Assembly (NCBI GenBank): GCA_012519655.1
Contig: JAAYPS010000196.1
Span: 16,276-80,275, forward strand
Source: Clostridiaceae bacterium
Lineage (GTDB): Bacteria; Bacillota; Clostridia; DSM-8532
Length of the DNA: 64,000 nucleotides
Reading direction: 5' to 3'
The notes beneath the pieces are model-generated. The model was not told where the DNA came from, did no database searches, and saw only the letters and a list, made by a program, of their open reading frames with translations. How positions within the stretch are numbered: position 1 is the first letter of the stretch; every line of letters begins with the position of its first letter. A program made the translations under genes and the position numbers. Of this stretch, positions 38,975 to 49,016 are shown one piece after another.

Positions 38975-41485
38975 TCAAATCATAGGACAAATTGTAACAG
39001 GTCCTAGTAAACCTGACTTAAGCCTCTTCCTATCGTATGCTGCCATATGGGCAAACCTCTTTGAATACATTCTTTTTTCGGCTTCTATCGTACCTGTAAC
39101 TTCATTTGCTCCAGTATTGTATACAGTAATCTCAATTAAGTGCTGACCTTTATCTATACCCTTTACAAGCAGTTGATAGGGTTTATAAGCTGTTCTTCCA
39201 ACCTCTTTGCCGTCAATTGAGACAATTGCATGATAATATAGCTTAGGTAGGCATATTAATGCGTTTTTTTCATCAGAGTTATAGTCGAAGTACGCAGAAT
39301 ATTTCATATATCCAGAATATTCCGGTAACCCAAGTCTTGACCAATCCGGCCAATCCATGCCGTCAAGTTTTATTTCTTTACCATCGGGTAACGTAACCCA
39401 CCAATTGACTGGCTGAATACAATTTTCAACATCGGGCTCAGCGTGCCTTGCTCTTGATATATTCCCATTCCTATTTACCATGAACACTTTTAAAGCACAA
39501 CCATCAAAATATGTTGAAAATTTTAGTGTTTCATCACATATAACAGGGTTCAGGCTTCCATCTTTCAAATCCACCTCATATAATTCGCCGTTATCCTTTA
39601 TTGATATTTCAACTTCGGTATCATTATACGATTCATTTAATAGCATATATAGGGTTTGATTCTTGCTCTTCCTTGTACAAAGAGATATCTTATTCCCCGG
39701 GTGAACCCAAACGACCTGGTTTACGTGTTCTTTTATAAGTGGAAGTTCACTACAAAGAACTGCTTCATTTTCTAATAGTGGATTGAATCTAAAAACGGAT
39801 ATTATCTTTCCTCCTACACTATTAAATTGTCTTAGTTTTTTAGCAACTTCATCTTTAATAGTGCAATTCGGAGGTAAAATAATAGTATTTATTATATTGC
39901 CTGATTTGGTTAAAATCCCACCATCGGTTAGGTTAAGCTTTAATATGGCTTCATCCCAAATATAATCAAATTCATATGGCATATAGGTTAATTCTTTTGC
40001 AATATCGTTAACCCATTCCCAAATAAACTTCTGAGCATTATTAATGGTGAGCTGACCAATATTAAGCTGAGTTCTATATAAATCGTATTCGGGTACATAA
40101 ATAGCTGTATTTACATTTGTCTCTCCATATGTAGAGATGGAAGAGGATGCAGCCATTCTTTCGTATATAAGTTTACCAAAAGGCTCCTGTAGCATGTGAT
40201 TAGGCATTTGAGGGCTTTCGGGCGGGCTGTCCGGACTATTATTCGAGTACATAAGATGAAAATCATCAATACCCCGTATGACCTGATGATCGGTTATGTA
40301 ACGCATTAAATCGCCATGAAGACCTTGTCCCATTCCCGCAAATGTTTCTGAAGTAGCATGCTCTTTCCCTAAAAGCCTTTTTACAGAGCCAGCATATCTG
40401 GGGAAATCTGAAAATGTATCGGGTTCAATTTGTGCCCAAATAACATCCACCGCAGGGCGTGTGTTATATTTCATATTTTTAAAGAAATGTCCACTTATCG
40501 TTGACAATGTATTTAAATGATGATCTAGATCCATATGACCCGACAGTTCGACATTGTGTTCATCACACCAACTTTTTAAAACCCCATAGAAATTATCTGC
40601 AACCATATCGGTATATACATCAAAGAAATCATCGAAATACTTCTTAATAACAGCGGGTTCATTGACATTAATATGCGATAAAAGATACGGGAGTATCTCC
40701 AGCATATCATAACCCTTCTTTTGTATAAACATCTCAGGTAATCTATGGCTATAAGGAAATTTAAACTGAAGATAGGGTTCATCATAGAAAAAACCTTTAA
40801 TTACATCTCCAAAATAGCTAGAAAACCTTTGATAATACATCTCGTACATAACATTAAGAAACTTTTTAGTAGCTTTAGAATTGAGCATATCAATACATGA
40901 CATTGCCGGGTCTCCAGCAAAAGATTTACATGAAGATTTTGAAGCCTGCTCGTCATAGTCCCATGAAACTACAACAAAATGCGCATATTCATCTTCACAT
41001 TTATATTCAAAAAGTTTATCTTGTTTTATACTAACTCTTTCAAATGTATTATTAATAAAAATACCTGCTGAAACCACATTCTCAGGCATTGAAAGTGTGA
41101 TTTTATCATGCTTTTTTAATATACAGTTGTGTGAAATATAAAGTTTTTTTGCCCTAAATGAATCATTGGTACAAACCAACCCACCAGCTGTTCCACTGGG
41201 GTATCCCCAATCATCAAAAATCCATACTTCAAGACCTTCTTCTTTAGCTGTTTTTAATGCAACCTCATATGAATCCAAAACCATGTTGATCCATGATTCA
41301 TTAGCTCTGCCAACACAATCAGTCGCTATTATCATATTGAATCCGCGAAAGCCTTGTTTCTTGCACCACTTTACCCAATCTCGTATACTTTCGTGGCTTT
41401 TATGAGCTTTAACTCCGAAAAAGGCCAATGGTCTATGCTTGTCTAAATTAATATCTAATAAATTGTATATATTCGGAAACTCCAT
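38975..41485 (-). CDS. Putative large glycoside hydrolase
   Basis: 836 aa from MEFPNIYNLLDINLDKHRP, with AGAGGTGG upstream. The 19 extra track residues are unsupported. No signal peptide is visible, so it is probably cytoplasmic. The N-terminal half looks like a TIM barrel (GFRGFNMI, WIFDDWGYPSGTAGG, GFFYDEPYLQFKFPYSHRLPE). The last 150 residues look like a GH2-type sugar-binding jelly roll (YYHAIVSIDGKEVGRTAYKPY). The DDWGYPSGTAGG motif recalls GH106-like and related uncharacterised families. Candidate acids are the DE pair in FFYDEPY. Substrate unknown. Confidence 0.7.
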   Translation of the reverse strand: MEFPNIYNLLDINLDKHRPLAFFGVKAHKSHESIRDWVKWCKKQGFRGFNMIIATDCVGRANESWINMVLDSYEVALKTAKEEGLEVWIFDDWGYPSGTAGGLVCTNDSFRAKKLYISHNCILKKHDKITLSMPENVVSAGIFINNTFERVSIKQDKLFEYKCEDEYAHFVVVSWDYDEQASKSSCKSFAGDPAMSCIDMLNSKATKKFLNVMYEMYYQRFSSYFGDVIKGFFYDEPYLQFKFPYSHRLPEMFIQKKGYDMLEILPYLLSHINVNEPAVIKKYFDDFFDVYTDMVADNFYGVLKSWCDEHNVELSGHMDLDHHLNTLSTISGHFFKNMKYNTRPAVDVIWAQIEPDTFSDFPRYAGSVKRLLGKEHATSETFAGMGQGLHGDLMRYITDHQVIRGIDDFHLMYSNNSPDSPPESPQMPNHMLQEPFGKLIYERMAASSSISTYGETNVNTAIYVPEYDLYRTQLNIGQLTINNAQKFIWEWVNDIAKELTYMPYEFDYIWDEAILKLNLTDGGILTKSGNIINTIILPPNCTIKDEVAKKLRQFNSVGGKIISVFRFNPLLENEAVLCSELPLIKEHVNQVVWVHPGNKISLCTRKSKNQTLYMLLNESYNDTEVEISIKDNGELYEVDLKDGSLNPVICDETLKFSTYFDGCALKVFMVNRNGNISRARHAEPDVENCIQPVNWWVTLPDGKEIKLDGMDWPDWSRLGLPEYSGYMKYSAYFDYNSDEKNALICLPKLYYHAIVSIDGKEVGRTAYKPYQLLVKGIDKGQHLIEITVYNTGANEVTGTIEAEKRMYSKRFAHMAAYDRKRLKSGLLGPVTICPMI

Positions 41486-41522
41486 ATATCCACCTCTTAA
41501 AGCTATCTGAGTACTTACACTA

Positions 41523-41550
41523 AGTATACCACCTTTTATCAATATCTCAA
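41523..41550 (-). promoter_or_regulatory. Promoter of the glycoside hydrolase gene
   Basis: Minus strand TTGAGA, 16-nt spacer, TATACT, in the 141-bp divergent region shared with the patatin-like gene. Confidence 0.6.
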
Positions 41551-41626
41551 AAACAAAACTTCACTTTATCATTAACAAATCAACAAAATCATACGATCAA
41601 GTATAAAGTAAATAGAGGTTTTAACT

Positions 41627-42679
41627 ATGAGGAGATTTATTCTTTCTATAGATGGGGGCGGAATTAGAGGTATAATACCAGCGGTTTTTTTATCGGAACT
41701 GAAAAAGACACTTGAAAAAAATGGTGTAACTGAGCCATTTCATCAGATTTTCGACCTCATAGCAGGTACATCTACAGGAGGTTTGATATCTCTGGCATTG
41801 ACAGTTCCAATCTACCAAAAGGATGGAGGTGAGTTGTATGATAAAGCTGGAGGAATTGCAGCTGAGCAGTTACCTGTTCTCTATAAGATGTTGGCTAATA
41901 AAGTGTTCCCCGGCAATAAAAACAGAGTACGCAAAACCATAAGGCAGGTATTTACAAGCAAGTATAGTTCTATCCCATTTCACAACGTCTTACGGGGTTT
42001 ATTCAAGAACTGTACCGTTAAGGAAGCATTAACTAATTTGCTGTTAACAACCTTTAATATGGAGACCATGCAACCTGTTTTTATAAAAAAAAGGCCTCTA
42101 GCTGCAGGAGGCGACACTGATCCAAACTTTTACATGGCTGACGCAGCATTGTCAACAGCTGCTGTTCCTACATATTTCCCGCCAGGATATGTGAATAGTA
42201 TTGGTGATATCACGAACAGTTATTGCCTTATAGATGGCGGAATTTTTTGCATTAATCCAGCTATGAGTGCCCTTACCGAAGCCAGAAAGATTTTTCCTCG
42301 ATCTGAATACATAATATTGTCCCTTGGCACTGGGCAGCAGAAAGAAGAATACAAAACTGAGAAAATACGAAATTGGGGTTTTTTTAATTGGATTGCTCCC
42401 TGGCTTGGCTTACCCCTAATTACAGCAATTGGCGAAGGGCAAAGAATAAGCACAAACCATATGCTAAATAAGCTGCCCCAGGTTAAATTGATTCGCTCAG
42501 ACATATATCTTGATAAAAACGCGGGTATCGATGACGGCGGAGCGGAAAATCTTGAATATCTAACAGCAAAGGGAATAGAAATGTGGAATGCTAACAAAAG
42601 CGAGATTGACACTCTTATTAAGAACATCGTAAACAACCAACAACTTAGAGGAGATAATAAAGTTCGCAAAATAGTCTAG
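41627..42679 (+). CDS. Patatin-like phospholipase
   Basis: 350-aa lipid acyl hydrolase. The oxyanion glycine motif SIDGGGIRG is at residues 7-15, the nucleophile elbow GTSTGG near 49-54 and the catalytic Asp in LIDGGIF near 200. There is no signal peptide or added domain. AGAGG precedes the ATG. It is a single plus-strand gene divergent from the glycoside hydrolase. The same fold occurs in anti-phage CapV effectors, but no cyclase gene lies nearby, so a defence role is not supported. The 180 bp after it hold no clear terminator. Confidence 0.9.
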   Translation: MRRFILSIDGGGIRGIIPAVFLSELKKTLEKNGVTEPFHQIFDLIAGTSTGGLISLALTVPIYQKDGGELYDKAGGIAAEQLPVLYKMLANKVFPGNKNRVRKTIRQVFTSKYSSIPFHNVLRGLFKNCTVKEALTNLLLTTFNMETMQPVFIKKRPLAAGGDTDPNFYMADAALSTAAVPTYFPPGYVNSIGDITNSYCLIDGGIFCINPAMSALTEARKIFPRSEYIILSLGTGQQKEEYKTEKIRNWGFFNWIAPWLGLPLITAIGEGQRISTNHMLNKLPQVKLIRSDIYLDKNAGIDDGGAENLEYLTAKGIEMWNANKSEIDTLIKNIVNNQQLRGDNKVRKIV

Positions 42680-42859
42680 ACAATTTGAAACAGTAATATC
42701 GTCATTTTTAACAAGTAATCCATATAACATACAAAAGCTCTCACAGCATCTAGAAGACGTTCTAGTTCTATAGGGTTCGATGAAAAATTTGGCGTTTGCA
42801 TTAAGAGGGGGCGCTAAGTCGTCGCTTTATAAAGTCTAATTAAAGTAGGCTTCGATTAA

Positions 42860-43495
42860 CTAGTCTTTTGATACAATAACATAAAGACGGCCTTTTTCTA
42901 TTGTCACTTCAGCATTTTCTTGGATAAATTCATTACTAATACCAAGACCTGTACCCATGACCATTCTTGCATCCTTCAACGGATAAGCAAGGCCCTTGGT
43001 TGTAACTCCTTCAACTACAGCAGTTGCGGGAATTAACGATACACAGAAACCTTGCTTTCTTTTCAGTTCAATACGATCTGTAACAATATGAATATAATTA
43101 TTTTGGTCGATTATTACACCTTTTACTCCAGCGTCTGCTAGTTTGTGGAGAAGATGAATATTTGAAAGTGTATGATCCATACGCGTCCCAATGGCGCCCA
43201 CAATATATATACAAGTTGCACCTTTTTCAATAGCAAAATCTAAAGCAAGCTCCATGTCAGTATAATCTTTGTGGATAGGAAACTTAATAATCTCAGTACC
43301 GTTATTTTGGTATAAGGCTCTTATTTCAGGATGGATTGAGTCAAAATCACCAAGTAAAATATCAGGTTGAATTCCTGCTTCATAAAAATACCTTGCCCCA
43401 CCATCAGCACATATTAAAAGATCGGATATATCGGATAATTCTTTAATAATTTCAGTGGATTCAACAGTTCCACTTCCCACAATTAATACATTCAT
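42860..43495 (-). CDS. thiN: Thiamine pyrophosphokinase
   Basis: Converts thiamine to thiamine diphosphate. It has 211 aa from MNVLIVGSGTVEST; the track start lies inside rpe. Motifs are LICADGGARYFYEAG, PDILLGDFDSI and HKDYTDMELAL. It is the last gene of the rsmB-rlmN-stp-prkC-rsgA-rpe-thiN run, 2 bp after rpe. Confidence 0.94.
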   Translation of the reverse strand: MNVLIVGSGTVESTEIIKELSDISDLLICADGGARYFYEAGIQPDILLGDFDSIHPEIRALYQNNGTEIIKFPIHKDYTDMELALDFAIEKGATCIYIVGAIGTRMDHTLSNIHLLHKLADAGVKGVIIDQNNYIHIVTDRIELKRKQGFCVSLIPATAVVEGVTTKGLAYPLKDARMVMGTGLGISNEFIQENAEVTIEKGRLYVIVSKD

Positions 43496-43497
43496 GT

Positions 43498-44193
43498 CTA
43501 CTTCTTCTTTCGACAAAAAGCAGATTTTTGCCTTAATTCTGTCACAAAAGATGTTTTCTCTGAGGCATTGAAAAATGCTGATCCAGCAACAATAACATTT
43601 GCACCCGCAGCCGTTACTTCAGATATATTATTAACACTAATGCCACCATCTATTTGCAAATAGACATCTGGATTATTTTTATTTAACATATTACGTAATG
43701 TTATAATTTTTTCTGTCATTTGTGGTATATAAGCCTGTCCTCCAAATCCTGGGTTTACCGTCATTAAAAGCACCATATCCACATAATCATAAACATAATC
43801 CAACACATTAAGTGGTGTAGCTGGATTTAATGAAACCCCTGACTTTATACCTGATTCACGTATAACCTGAAGTGTTCGATTCAGATGAGTACATGACTCG
43901 GCATGAACAGTAATCATATCTGCTCCTGAGCTGATAAAATCATTCAATAGGCGTTCGGGCTGTTCAATCATTAAATGAACATCAAGAAAAAGCTTTGTTT
44001 CTTTTCTAATAGACTTAATTACTGGTGGTCCTATGGTAATATTGGGAACAAAGTGACCATCCATTACATCGATATGAACCCAATCCCCTCCAGCATTTTC
44101 AATTGTATCTAAAGCCTCTTTCAGACGTGTAAAGTCTGCTGATAGAATTGATGGCGCTATAATTATTCCATCTTTATTTGTATCTATTGTCAT
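43498..44193 (-). CDS. rpe: Ribulose-phosphate 3-epimerase
   Basis: Interconverts ribulose-5-P and xylulose-5-P. It has 231 aa. (beta/alpha)8 barrel signatures are APSILSADFTRL, HIDVMDGHFVPN, LMTVNPGFGGQ and LQIDGGI. The ATG lies inside the end of rsgA (20-bp overlap) with GAGGAG upstream. Confidence 0.96.
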   Translation of the reverse strand: MTIDTNKDGIIIAPSILSADFTRLKEALDTIENAGGDWVHIDVMDGHFVPNITIGPPVIKSIRKETKLFLDVHLMIEQPERLLNDFISSGADMITVHAESCTHLNRTLQVIRESGIKSGVSLNPATPLNVLDYVYDYVDMVLLMTVNPGFGGQAYIPQMTEKIITLRNMLNKNNPDVYLQIDGGISVNNISEVTAAGANVIVAGSAFFNASEKTSFVTELRQKSAFCRKKK

Positions 44194-45061
44194 ATTGTAA
44201 TTTCAACTCCTCGTATAGTATTTGATAGCCTTCATATCTGCTTGAGGATATGCCTCCTGATTTCAGAGAATCCTTTACTGCGCATCCCGGCTCTCTTAAA
44301 TGGCTGCATCCATTAAATCTACAATTACCCTCTAATCCTTGAAACTCAGGATACATGAATCGCAACTGATCATATTCGATGTCTTCTAATGCCATGGTGC
44401 TAAACCCGGGGGTGTCCACTACATATCCGTCATTATCCAAAGGAAGCAGCTGAACATGTCTTGTTGTATGCCGACCTCTTTGGATTTTACTACTCACTGC
44501 TCCAGTTTCCATAACCCATGAATCAATTATATTATTAAGAATAGTCGATTTGCCAACACCGGATTGACCTGCAAAAACCGTTCGACATCCTTTAAGCTTC
44601 TCGTGGAGCTCCTCATATCCTCTTTTCCCCACTTTGCTCATAGGGATGATCTGATATCCCGTGTTTCTATAGATAGATTTAACCTCTGAAATATCTTTTT
44701 CATCAATTAGATCCATTTTGTTTATAATAATAATTGGTGTTATGTTTTTCTGTTCTGCTGCAATAAGTAACTTATCCACAAGCAGAAAATCAGGCTCTGG
44801 AGACACCCGAGTCATAACAATAGCCACCTGATTTACATTTGCAACTGCAGGCCGTATAAAGAAATTACGACGCGTTTCAATTTCTTCTATCCAACCTTCT
44901 TTTGCATCTTCGTCGGTAATTGTGAAATTTACAAAATCACCCGCAAGGGGAGTTATTTCTTTTTTTCTAAAAATCCCTCTAACCTTGCACTCATAAAATC
45001 CATTGCTGGATTCTACGGTATAAAAACCTCCTACGCCCTTTAGAATCAAACCCCTCGGCAA
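44174..45061 (-). CDS. rsgA: Ribosome small-subunit GTPase RsgA
   Basis: Circularly permuted GTPase for 30S maturation. It has 295 aa with a TTG start and GGAGGAG upstream. There is an N-terminal OB fold, NKMD (G4) before GQSGVGKSTILN (G1) and DTPGFS (G3), and a C-terminal zinc motif (CRFNGCSHLREPGC). It lies 18 bp after prkC. Confidence 0.96.
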   Translation of the reverse strand: MPRGLILKGVGGFYTVESSNGFYECKVRGIFRKKEITPLAGDFVNFTITDEDAKEGWIEEIETRRNFFIRPAVANVNQVAIVMTRVSPEPDFLLVDKLLIAAEQKNITPIIIINKMDLIDEKDISEVKSIYRNTGYQIIPMSKVGKRGYEELHEKLKGCRTVFAGQSGVGKSTILNNIIDSWVMETGAVSSKIQRGRHTTRHVQLLPLDNDGYVVDTPGFSTMALEDIEYDQLRFMYPEFQGLEGNCRFNGCSHLREPGCAVKDSLKSGGISSSRYEGYQILYEELKLQYDNRYK

Positions 45062-45079
45062 AAATACTCCTCCATTTCA

Positions 45080-47092
45080 CTATCGCTCAGAAAAGACTTC
45101 CTCTGTATATTGAAATTGTCCATCCATGTAAACTATTAATGTTGTTTTTGCCCCAGGAGTGACAGGTACAAGAACGTCGTATGGAAATTTTGTTCTTTCA
45201 AGCTCAATCCTTGTTAAGAAGATCTCTTCTGTTGTATCCCCTGTAGTATAATAAGCCTCGACTTCCACCTTGTTTCCAAAGTTACCCTGCACAGGTAGAT
45301 AAATAGACCGGGTTACTCTAACGGACTGATTAATGCCCGGAACACCTCCGTCACCACCTGTTGGAGACTGTTCATCACCAAAGTAAAGGTTCACTGCTGT
45401 TAGCTCCTTAACAGTGGTTCCTGCCTTTGGTTCCTGATCGATAATTCTTCCTTTATAACCTTCTCGATCCTCTGGGAAAATCTTCCCTATACTTAGGTTT
45501 TCGGATAACAGTTTGTGTTTTGCTTCGTCCATTGTATCGTTTGATAAGTCGGGAACAACTACATCCATTAATTTAGGACCTAGACTTCTATATATAATAA
45601 CTTCACTTCCCACACTTACATCCGAACCCATTGCTGGCTGCGTTCTTATAACCCTTCCTTCTGCAACCTCATCGCTGTACTCAGCTACTTCCTTTGGTTT
45701 CAATCTCAAATCATCTCTTAGATAAAGTTCAACTTCGAGATAATCTGCAAATTTCATATCCTCAGGAATAGTCACCATTTGCGGACCATTACTGACGATG
45801 AGCTCAACTTTAGTAATTGCAACTGAACCCGGCATAATGGATATGCCTGCCGTGGGTTTTTGAGAAATAACTATATCCTTTTCAACAGTATCATGATACT
45901 CATACACTGGCTCTAAATATGGAAGATTTTTTTCCTTTAAATCCTCAATTGCTTCGTCAATATGCTTACCAATGTAGCTGATGACTTCCACAGGTTCTGT
46001 TTTCGGTGCAGAAATGGCTCCAATCAAATCCTTTACGATTTTGTCATAGGCAAACCAAATGCCGCCTACAATAACGCCTATCAGCAAAATATATACTGTT
46101 GCAATAAGAAATCCCTTTTTCTTTGATTTCGGCTTATCACTTTTTTTTGCTTTTCTTTTATCATTCTTTCTTTTGTTTTTATTTCGAGAACTTTTTCCTG
46201 CCAAGGTTTCATCCTCCAAATCACCAATAACCTTTGTAGCAAATGGATCATTGACACTGCCATTGCTCATTTCCTTACCCATTTTAGCCCGATCTAGGTC
46301 TGCTATCATCTGCAGCGCACTATCGTAGCGTTCAGTCTTTGCTTTTTTCATTGCACGAAGTACAATATCATCCATTGCTTTAGGTATATCAGCTACATAA
46401 TCAGATGGTATTGGTGCTTCTTCTTCAATATGCTTTAATGCCACAGATACCGGAGTATCTGCATCGAAAGGCACTCTACCCGTTAGCATTTCATACAAAG
46501 TTACACCAACAGAATAAATGTCGGATTGCGCGTCAGTATAACCACCTCTTGCCTGTTCGGGCGAAGAATAGTGTACTGAGCCAACTGTATCAACCTTCAT
46601 AGTAATTGTAGAAGTTGAAGTTGCTCTAGCTATACCAAAATCCGCAACTTTAGGAACATTGTCCGATGTCATTAATATATTTTGCGGTTTAATGTCACGG
46701 TGTACAATATTATGCCTGTGAGCCTTATGCAAAGCACTTAAAATAGAAATTGCTATTTCAGCTGCCTCTTCCCATGGAATGGCTCCGTTTCGTCTTATAT
46801 AATCCTTTAATGTTATTCCATCGACATATTCCATAACAATGTAATGAATGTTATCTTCTCTGCCAACATCGTATATTGATACAATGTTGGGGTGATTTAA
46901 ACTGCCTGCTGCATAAGCCTCTCTTTCAAATCGTTCAAGAAACTCTTCATCATTAACAAATTCATCTTTTAAAATTTTTACTGCTACCCAGCGTTTTAAT
47001 ACACGGCATCGAGCCTTATATACATCGGCCATGCCGCCGCTTCCAGCTAGTTCAACCAGCTCGTACCGGTTGTTTAGAACTTTTCCAGTCAT
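45080..47092 (-). CDS. prkC: PASTA-domain Ser/Thr protein kinase (PrkC/StkP type)
   Basis: Membrane kinase sensing cell-wall fragments. It has 670 aa. The kinase domain (1-270) has GSGGMADVYKA, catalytic HRDIKPQN and DFGIA. A lysine-rich linker leads to one transmembrane helix (about 330-350, FLIATVYILLIGVIVGGIW). About three PASTA repeats follow outside (365-580), then a short beta-rich C-terminal domain. It is paired with the phosphatase gene 92 bp upstream and rsgA downstream, the conserved arrangement. Confidence 0.96.
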   Translation of the reverse strand: MTGKVLNNRYELVELAGSGGMADVYKARCRVLKRWVAVKILKDEFVNDEEFLERFEREAYAAGSLNHPNIVSIYDVGREDNIHYIVMEYVDGITLKDYIRRNGAIPWEEAAEIAISILSALHKAHRHNIVHRDIKPQNILMTSDNVPKVADFGIARATSTSTITMKVDTVGSVHYSSPEQARGGYTDAQSDIYSVGVTLYEMLTGRVPFDADTPVSVALKHIEEEAPIPSDYVADIPKAMDDIVLRAMKKAKTERYDSALQMIADLDRAKMGKEMSNGSVNDPFATKVIGDLEDETLAGKSSRNKNKRKNDKRKAKKSDKPKSKKKGFLIATVYILLIGVIVGGIWFAYDKIVKDLIGAISAPKTEPVEVISYIGKHIDEAIEDLKEKNLPYLEPVYEYHDTVEKDIVISQKPTAGISIMPGSVAITKVELIVSNGPQMVTIPEDMKFADYLEVELYLRDDLRLKPKEVAEYSDEVAEGRVIRTQPAMGSDVSVGSEVIIYRSLGPKLMDVVVPDLSNDTMDEAKHKLLSENLSIGKIFPEDREGYKGRIIDQEPKAGTTVKELTAVNLYFGDEQSPTGGDGGVPGINQSVRVTRSIYLPVQGNFGNKVEVEAYYTTGDTTEEIFLTRIELERTKFPYDVLVPVTPGAKTTLIVYMDGQFQYTEEVFSER

Positions 47093-47184
47093 CCCCGCAC
47101 CTCAAATTCTTCTTTGTTCAGGATGGGCTTAATATAAATACAATTAATTTATGCTCTCCTGTATCTCGGGTCATACTCTATTCG

Positions 47185-47919
47185 TTATACTTTCACAGCA
47201 ATTGCTGTAATATTATCTTCTCCACCTCGCTCATTAGCCAATGCTACCATATCACGCAAAATAGAATCTAAATCCTTATCTTGTATAAGCATTGACAAAA
47301 GCTCATCCGATGTAAGTTTCATAGTAAGTCCATCAGTACAAAAAAGATAAATATCATCACTGTATACATCCACACTATAAAAATCAATCTGTACCTCTTT
47401 TTCGTATCCTAATGCCCGTGTTATTTGATTTCTCCGTGGGTGCACTTTCGCTTCTTCAACATCGAGTATCCCTTTGTCGACCAATTCACCAACAAATGAA
47501 TGATCCTTTGTAAGTTTCTCGATATTTGCATTACGTATCAGATAAAACCTACTATCCCCTATATGAGCTATTGTAAGTCTTCCTTTGTTAAGTAGTCCTG
47601 CCGTTAGGGTTGTACCAATATTATTCCCATCTAGGTTTTTTAATGCATATTGAAAGATTCCGTCATTTGCCTGGTTAATAGCATCCTTGAAAACCTGTTC
47701 AGTTGTATCTTTTGCATTTTCCTTTTTGAAATAGGAACAAATGCCGTTAGAAATTAATTCTACAGCCATCTTACTTGCTATGTCACCAGCCTGGTGGCCT
47801 CCCATGCCATCAGCTACAATGAAGGCCTGTGGTTGACCATTCTCATCAAGAATAATGTTCCAAAAATCCTCATTTTGCTCCCGAATGATCCCCTTATCAC
47901 TAATAGCCGCATATTCCAC
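47185..47919 (-). CDS. stp: PP2C-type Ser/Thr phosphatase
   Basis: Mn-dependent phosphatase that counters PrkC. It has 244 aa with REQNEDFW, VADGMGGHQAGDIAS, HIGDSRFYLIR, LFCTDGLT and GGEDNITAIAV metal-site motifs. It lies 2 bp after rlmN. Confidence 0.96.
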   Translation of the reverse strand: MEYAAISDKGIIREQNEDFWNIILDENGQPQAFIVADGMGGHQAGDIASKMAVELISNGICSYFKKENAKDTTEQVFKDAINQANDGIFQYALKNLDGNNIGTTLTAGLLNKGRLTIAHIGDSRFYLIRNANIEKLTKDHSFVGELVDKGILDVEEAKVHPRRNQITRALGYEKEVQIDFYSVDVYSDDIYLFCTDGLTMKLTSDELLSMLIQDKDLDSILRDMVALANERGGEDNITAIAVKV

Positions 47920-47921
47920 TG

Positions 47922-48974
47922 CTAATCCACCATCCTGTCACTCTCAACGGACTTCTTTCTTAACTGACCACAAGCTGCAGATATATCGCTGCCTAATTCC
48001 CTGCGGACAGTAACGGGTAATCCATATCCTTCAATAATTTTCTTAAAGTCATCTACCCTTTTATTATCCGATTTTATATATCCTGATTCTTCTACAGTAT
48101 TTACAGGAATGAGGTTTATATGGCATAACAGACCAGACAACCTCTCTCCGAGTTCTTTTGCATGCTCATTCCCGTCATTTATTCCATTAATTAGTGTATA
48201 TTCGAATGTTATCCTTCTGCCAGTCTGCTGAGTATAAATATGACACGCTGTCAGTATTTTGTCAAACGGATATTTCCTTGCAATGGGCATAATACTTCTT
48301 CTGACTTCATCATTAGGAGCATGCAATGATACTGAAAGATTAACAGGAAATTCCTCTTTTGCAAACCTAATAATTTCTGGTACAAGCCCGCAAGTGGATA
48401 CAGTCATTCTTCTATAACTAATATTCAGTGTATCTTCTTGATTCATTCTTCTTAGGAACTTAATCACATTATCATAATTATCAAAAGGTTCACCTATCCC
48501 CATCAATACTATGTGGCTTACTCTTTGACCAGTGTCATTTTGTATTGCTATAACCTGAGCCACCATTTCACCTACTGATAAATTTCTATCCATCCCTAAC
48601 TTGGAAGAAGCACAAAAACTGCATCCCATTCGGCACCCGATTTGAGTTGACAAACAAACGCTATTGCCATAGCGATACCTCATTAAGACGCTCTCTACCA
48701 CCTTACCATCCCTTAGCGCAAAGAGATACTTTCTTGTTCCATCCTTCTTGGATATTAACCTTTCTACTATACTGGCTCCTCCAATATAAAAAGACTCTTT
48801 AAGCTTATCCCTTAACGCCTTTGAAAGGTTAGTCATATTATCAAAGCTGTCAGCTCCCTGATAAATCCATTGCCACACTTGCTTTGCGCGGAATACTGGC
48901 TCGCCGAGCTTATTTATTTCATTTTTTAATTCGTCAAACTCCAAATCAAATATATTCATTTTTCCCGAGTTCAT
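47922..48974 (-). CDS. rlmN: 23S rRNA/tRNA (adenine-C2)-methyltransferase RlmN
   Basis: Radical SAM methylation of A2503. It has 350 aa with CRMGCSFCASSKLG (CxxxCxxC) near 120 and the downstream RRELGSDISAACGQL containing the second methyl-carrying Cys. AAGGAAG precedes the ATG. Confidence 0.96.
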   Translation of the reverse strand: MNSGKMNIFDLEFDELKNEINKLGEPVFRAKQVWQWIYQGADSFDNMTNLSKALRDKLKESFYIGGASIVERLISKKDGTRKYLFALRDGKVVESVLMRYRYGNSVCLSTQIGCRMGCSFCASSKLGMDRNLSVGEMVAQVIAIQNDTGQRVSHIVLMGIGEPFDNYDNVIKFLRRMNQEDTLNISYRRMTVSTCGLVPEIIRFAKEEFPVNLSVSLHAPNDEVRRSIMPIARKYPFDKILTACHIYTQQTGRRITFEYTLINGINDGNEHAKELGERLSGLLCHINLIPVNTVEESGYIKSDNKRVDDFKKIIEGYGLPVTVRRELGSDISAACGQLRKKSVESDRMVD

Positions 48975-49016
48975 AATAACTTCCTTATACCAGGTTTAGT
49001 AACTCATCCCTTATCA

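Noticed and set aside
41627-42679. Patatin-like gene as a CBASS CapV defence effector
   Set aside because: No CD-NTase, Cap2/Cap3 or other defence gene adjoins it; neighbours are metabolic genes.
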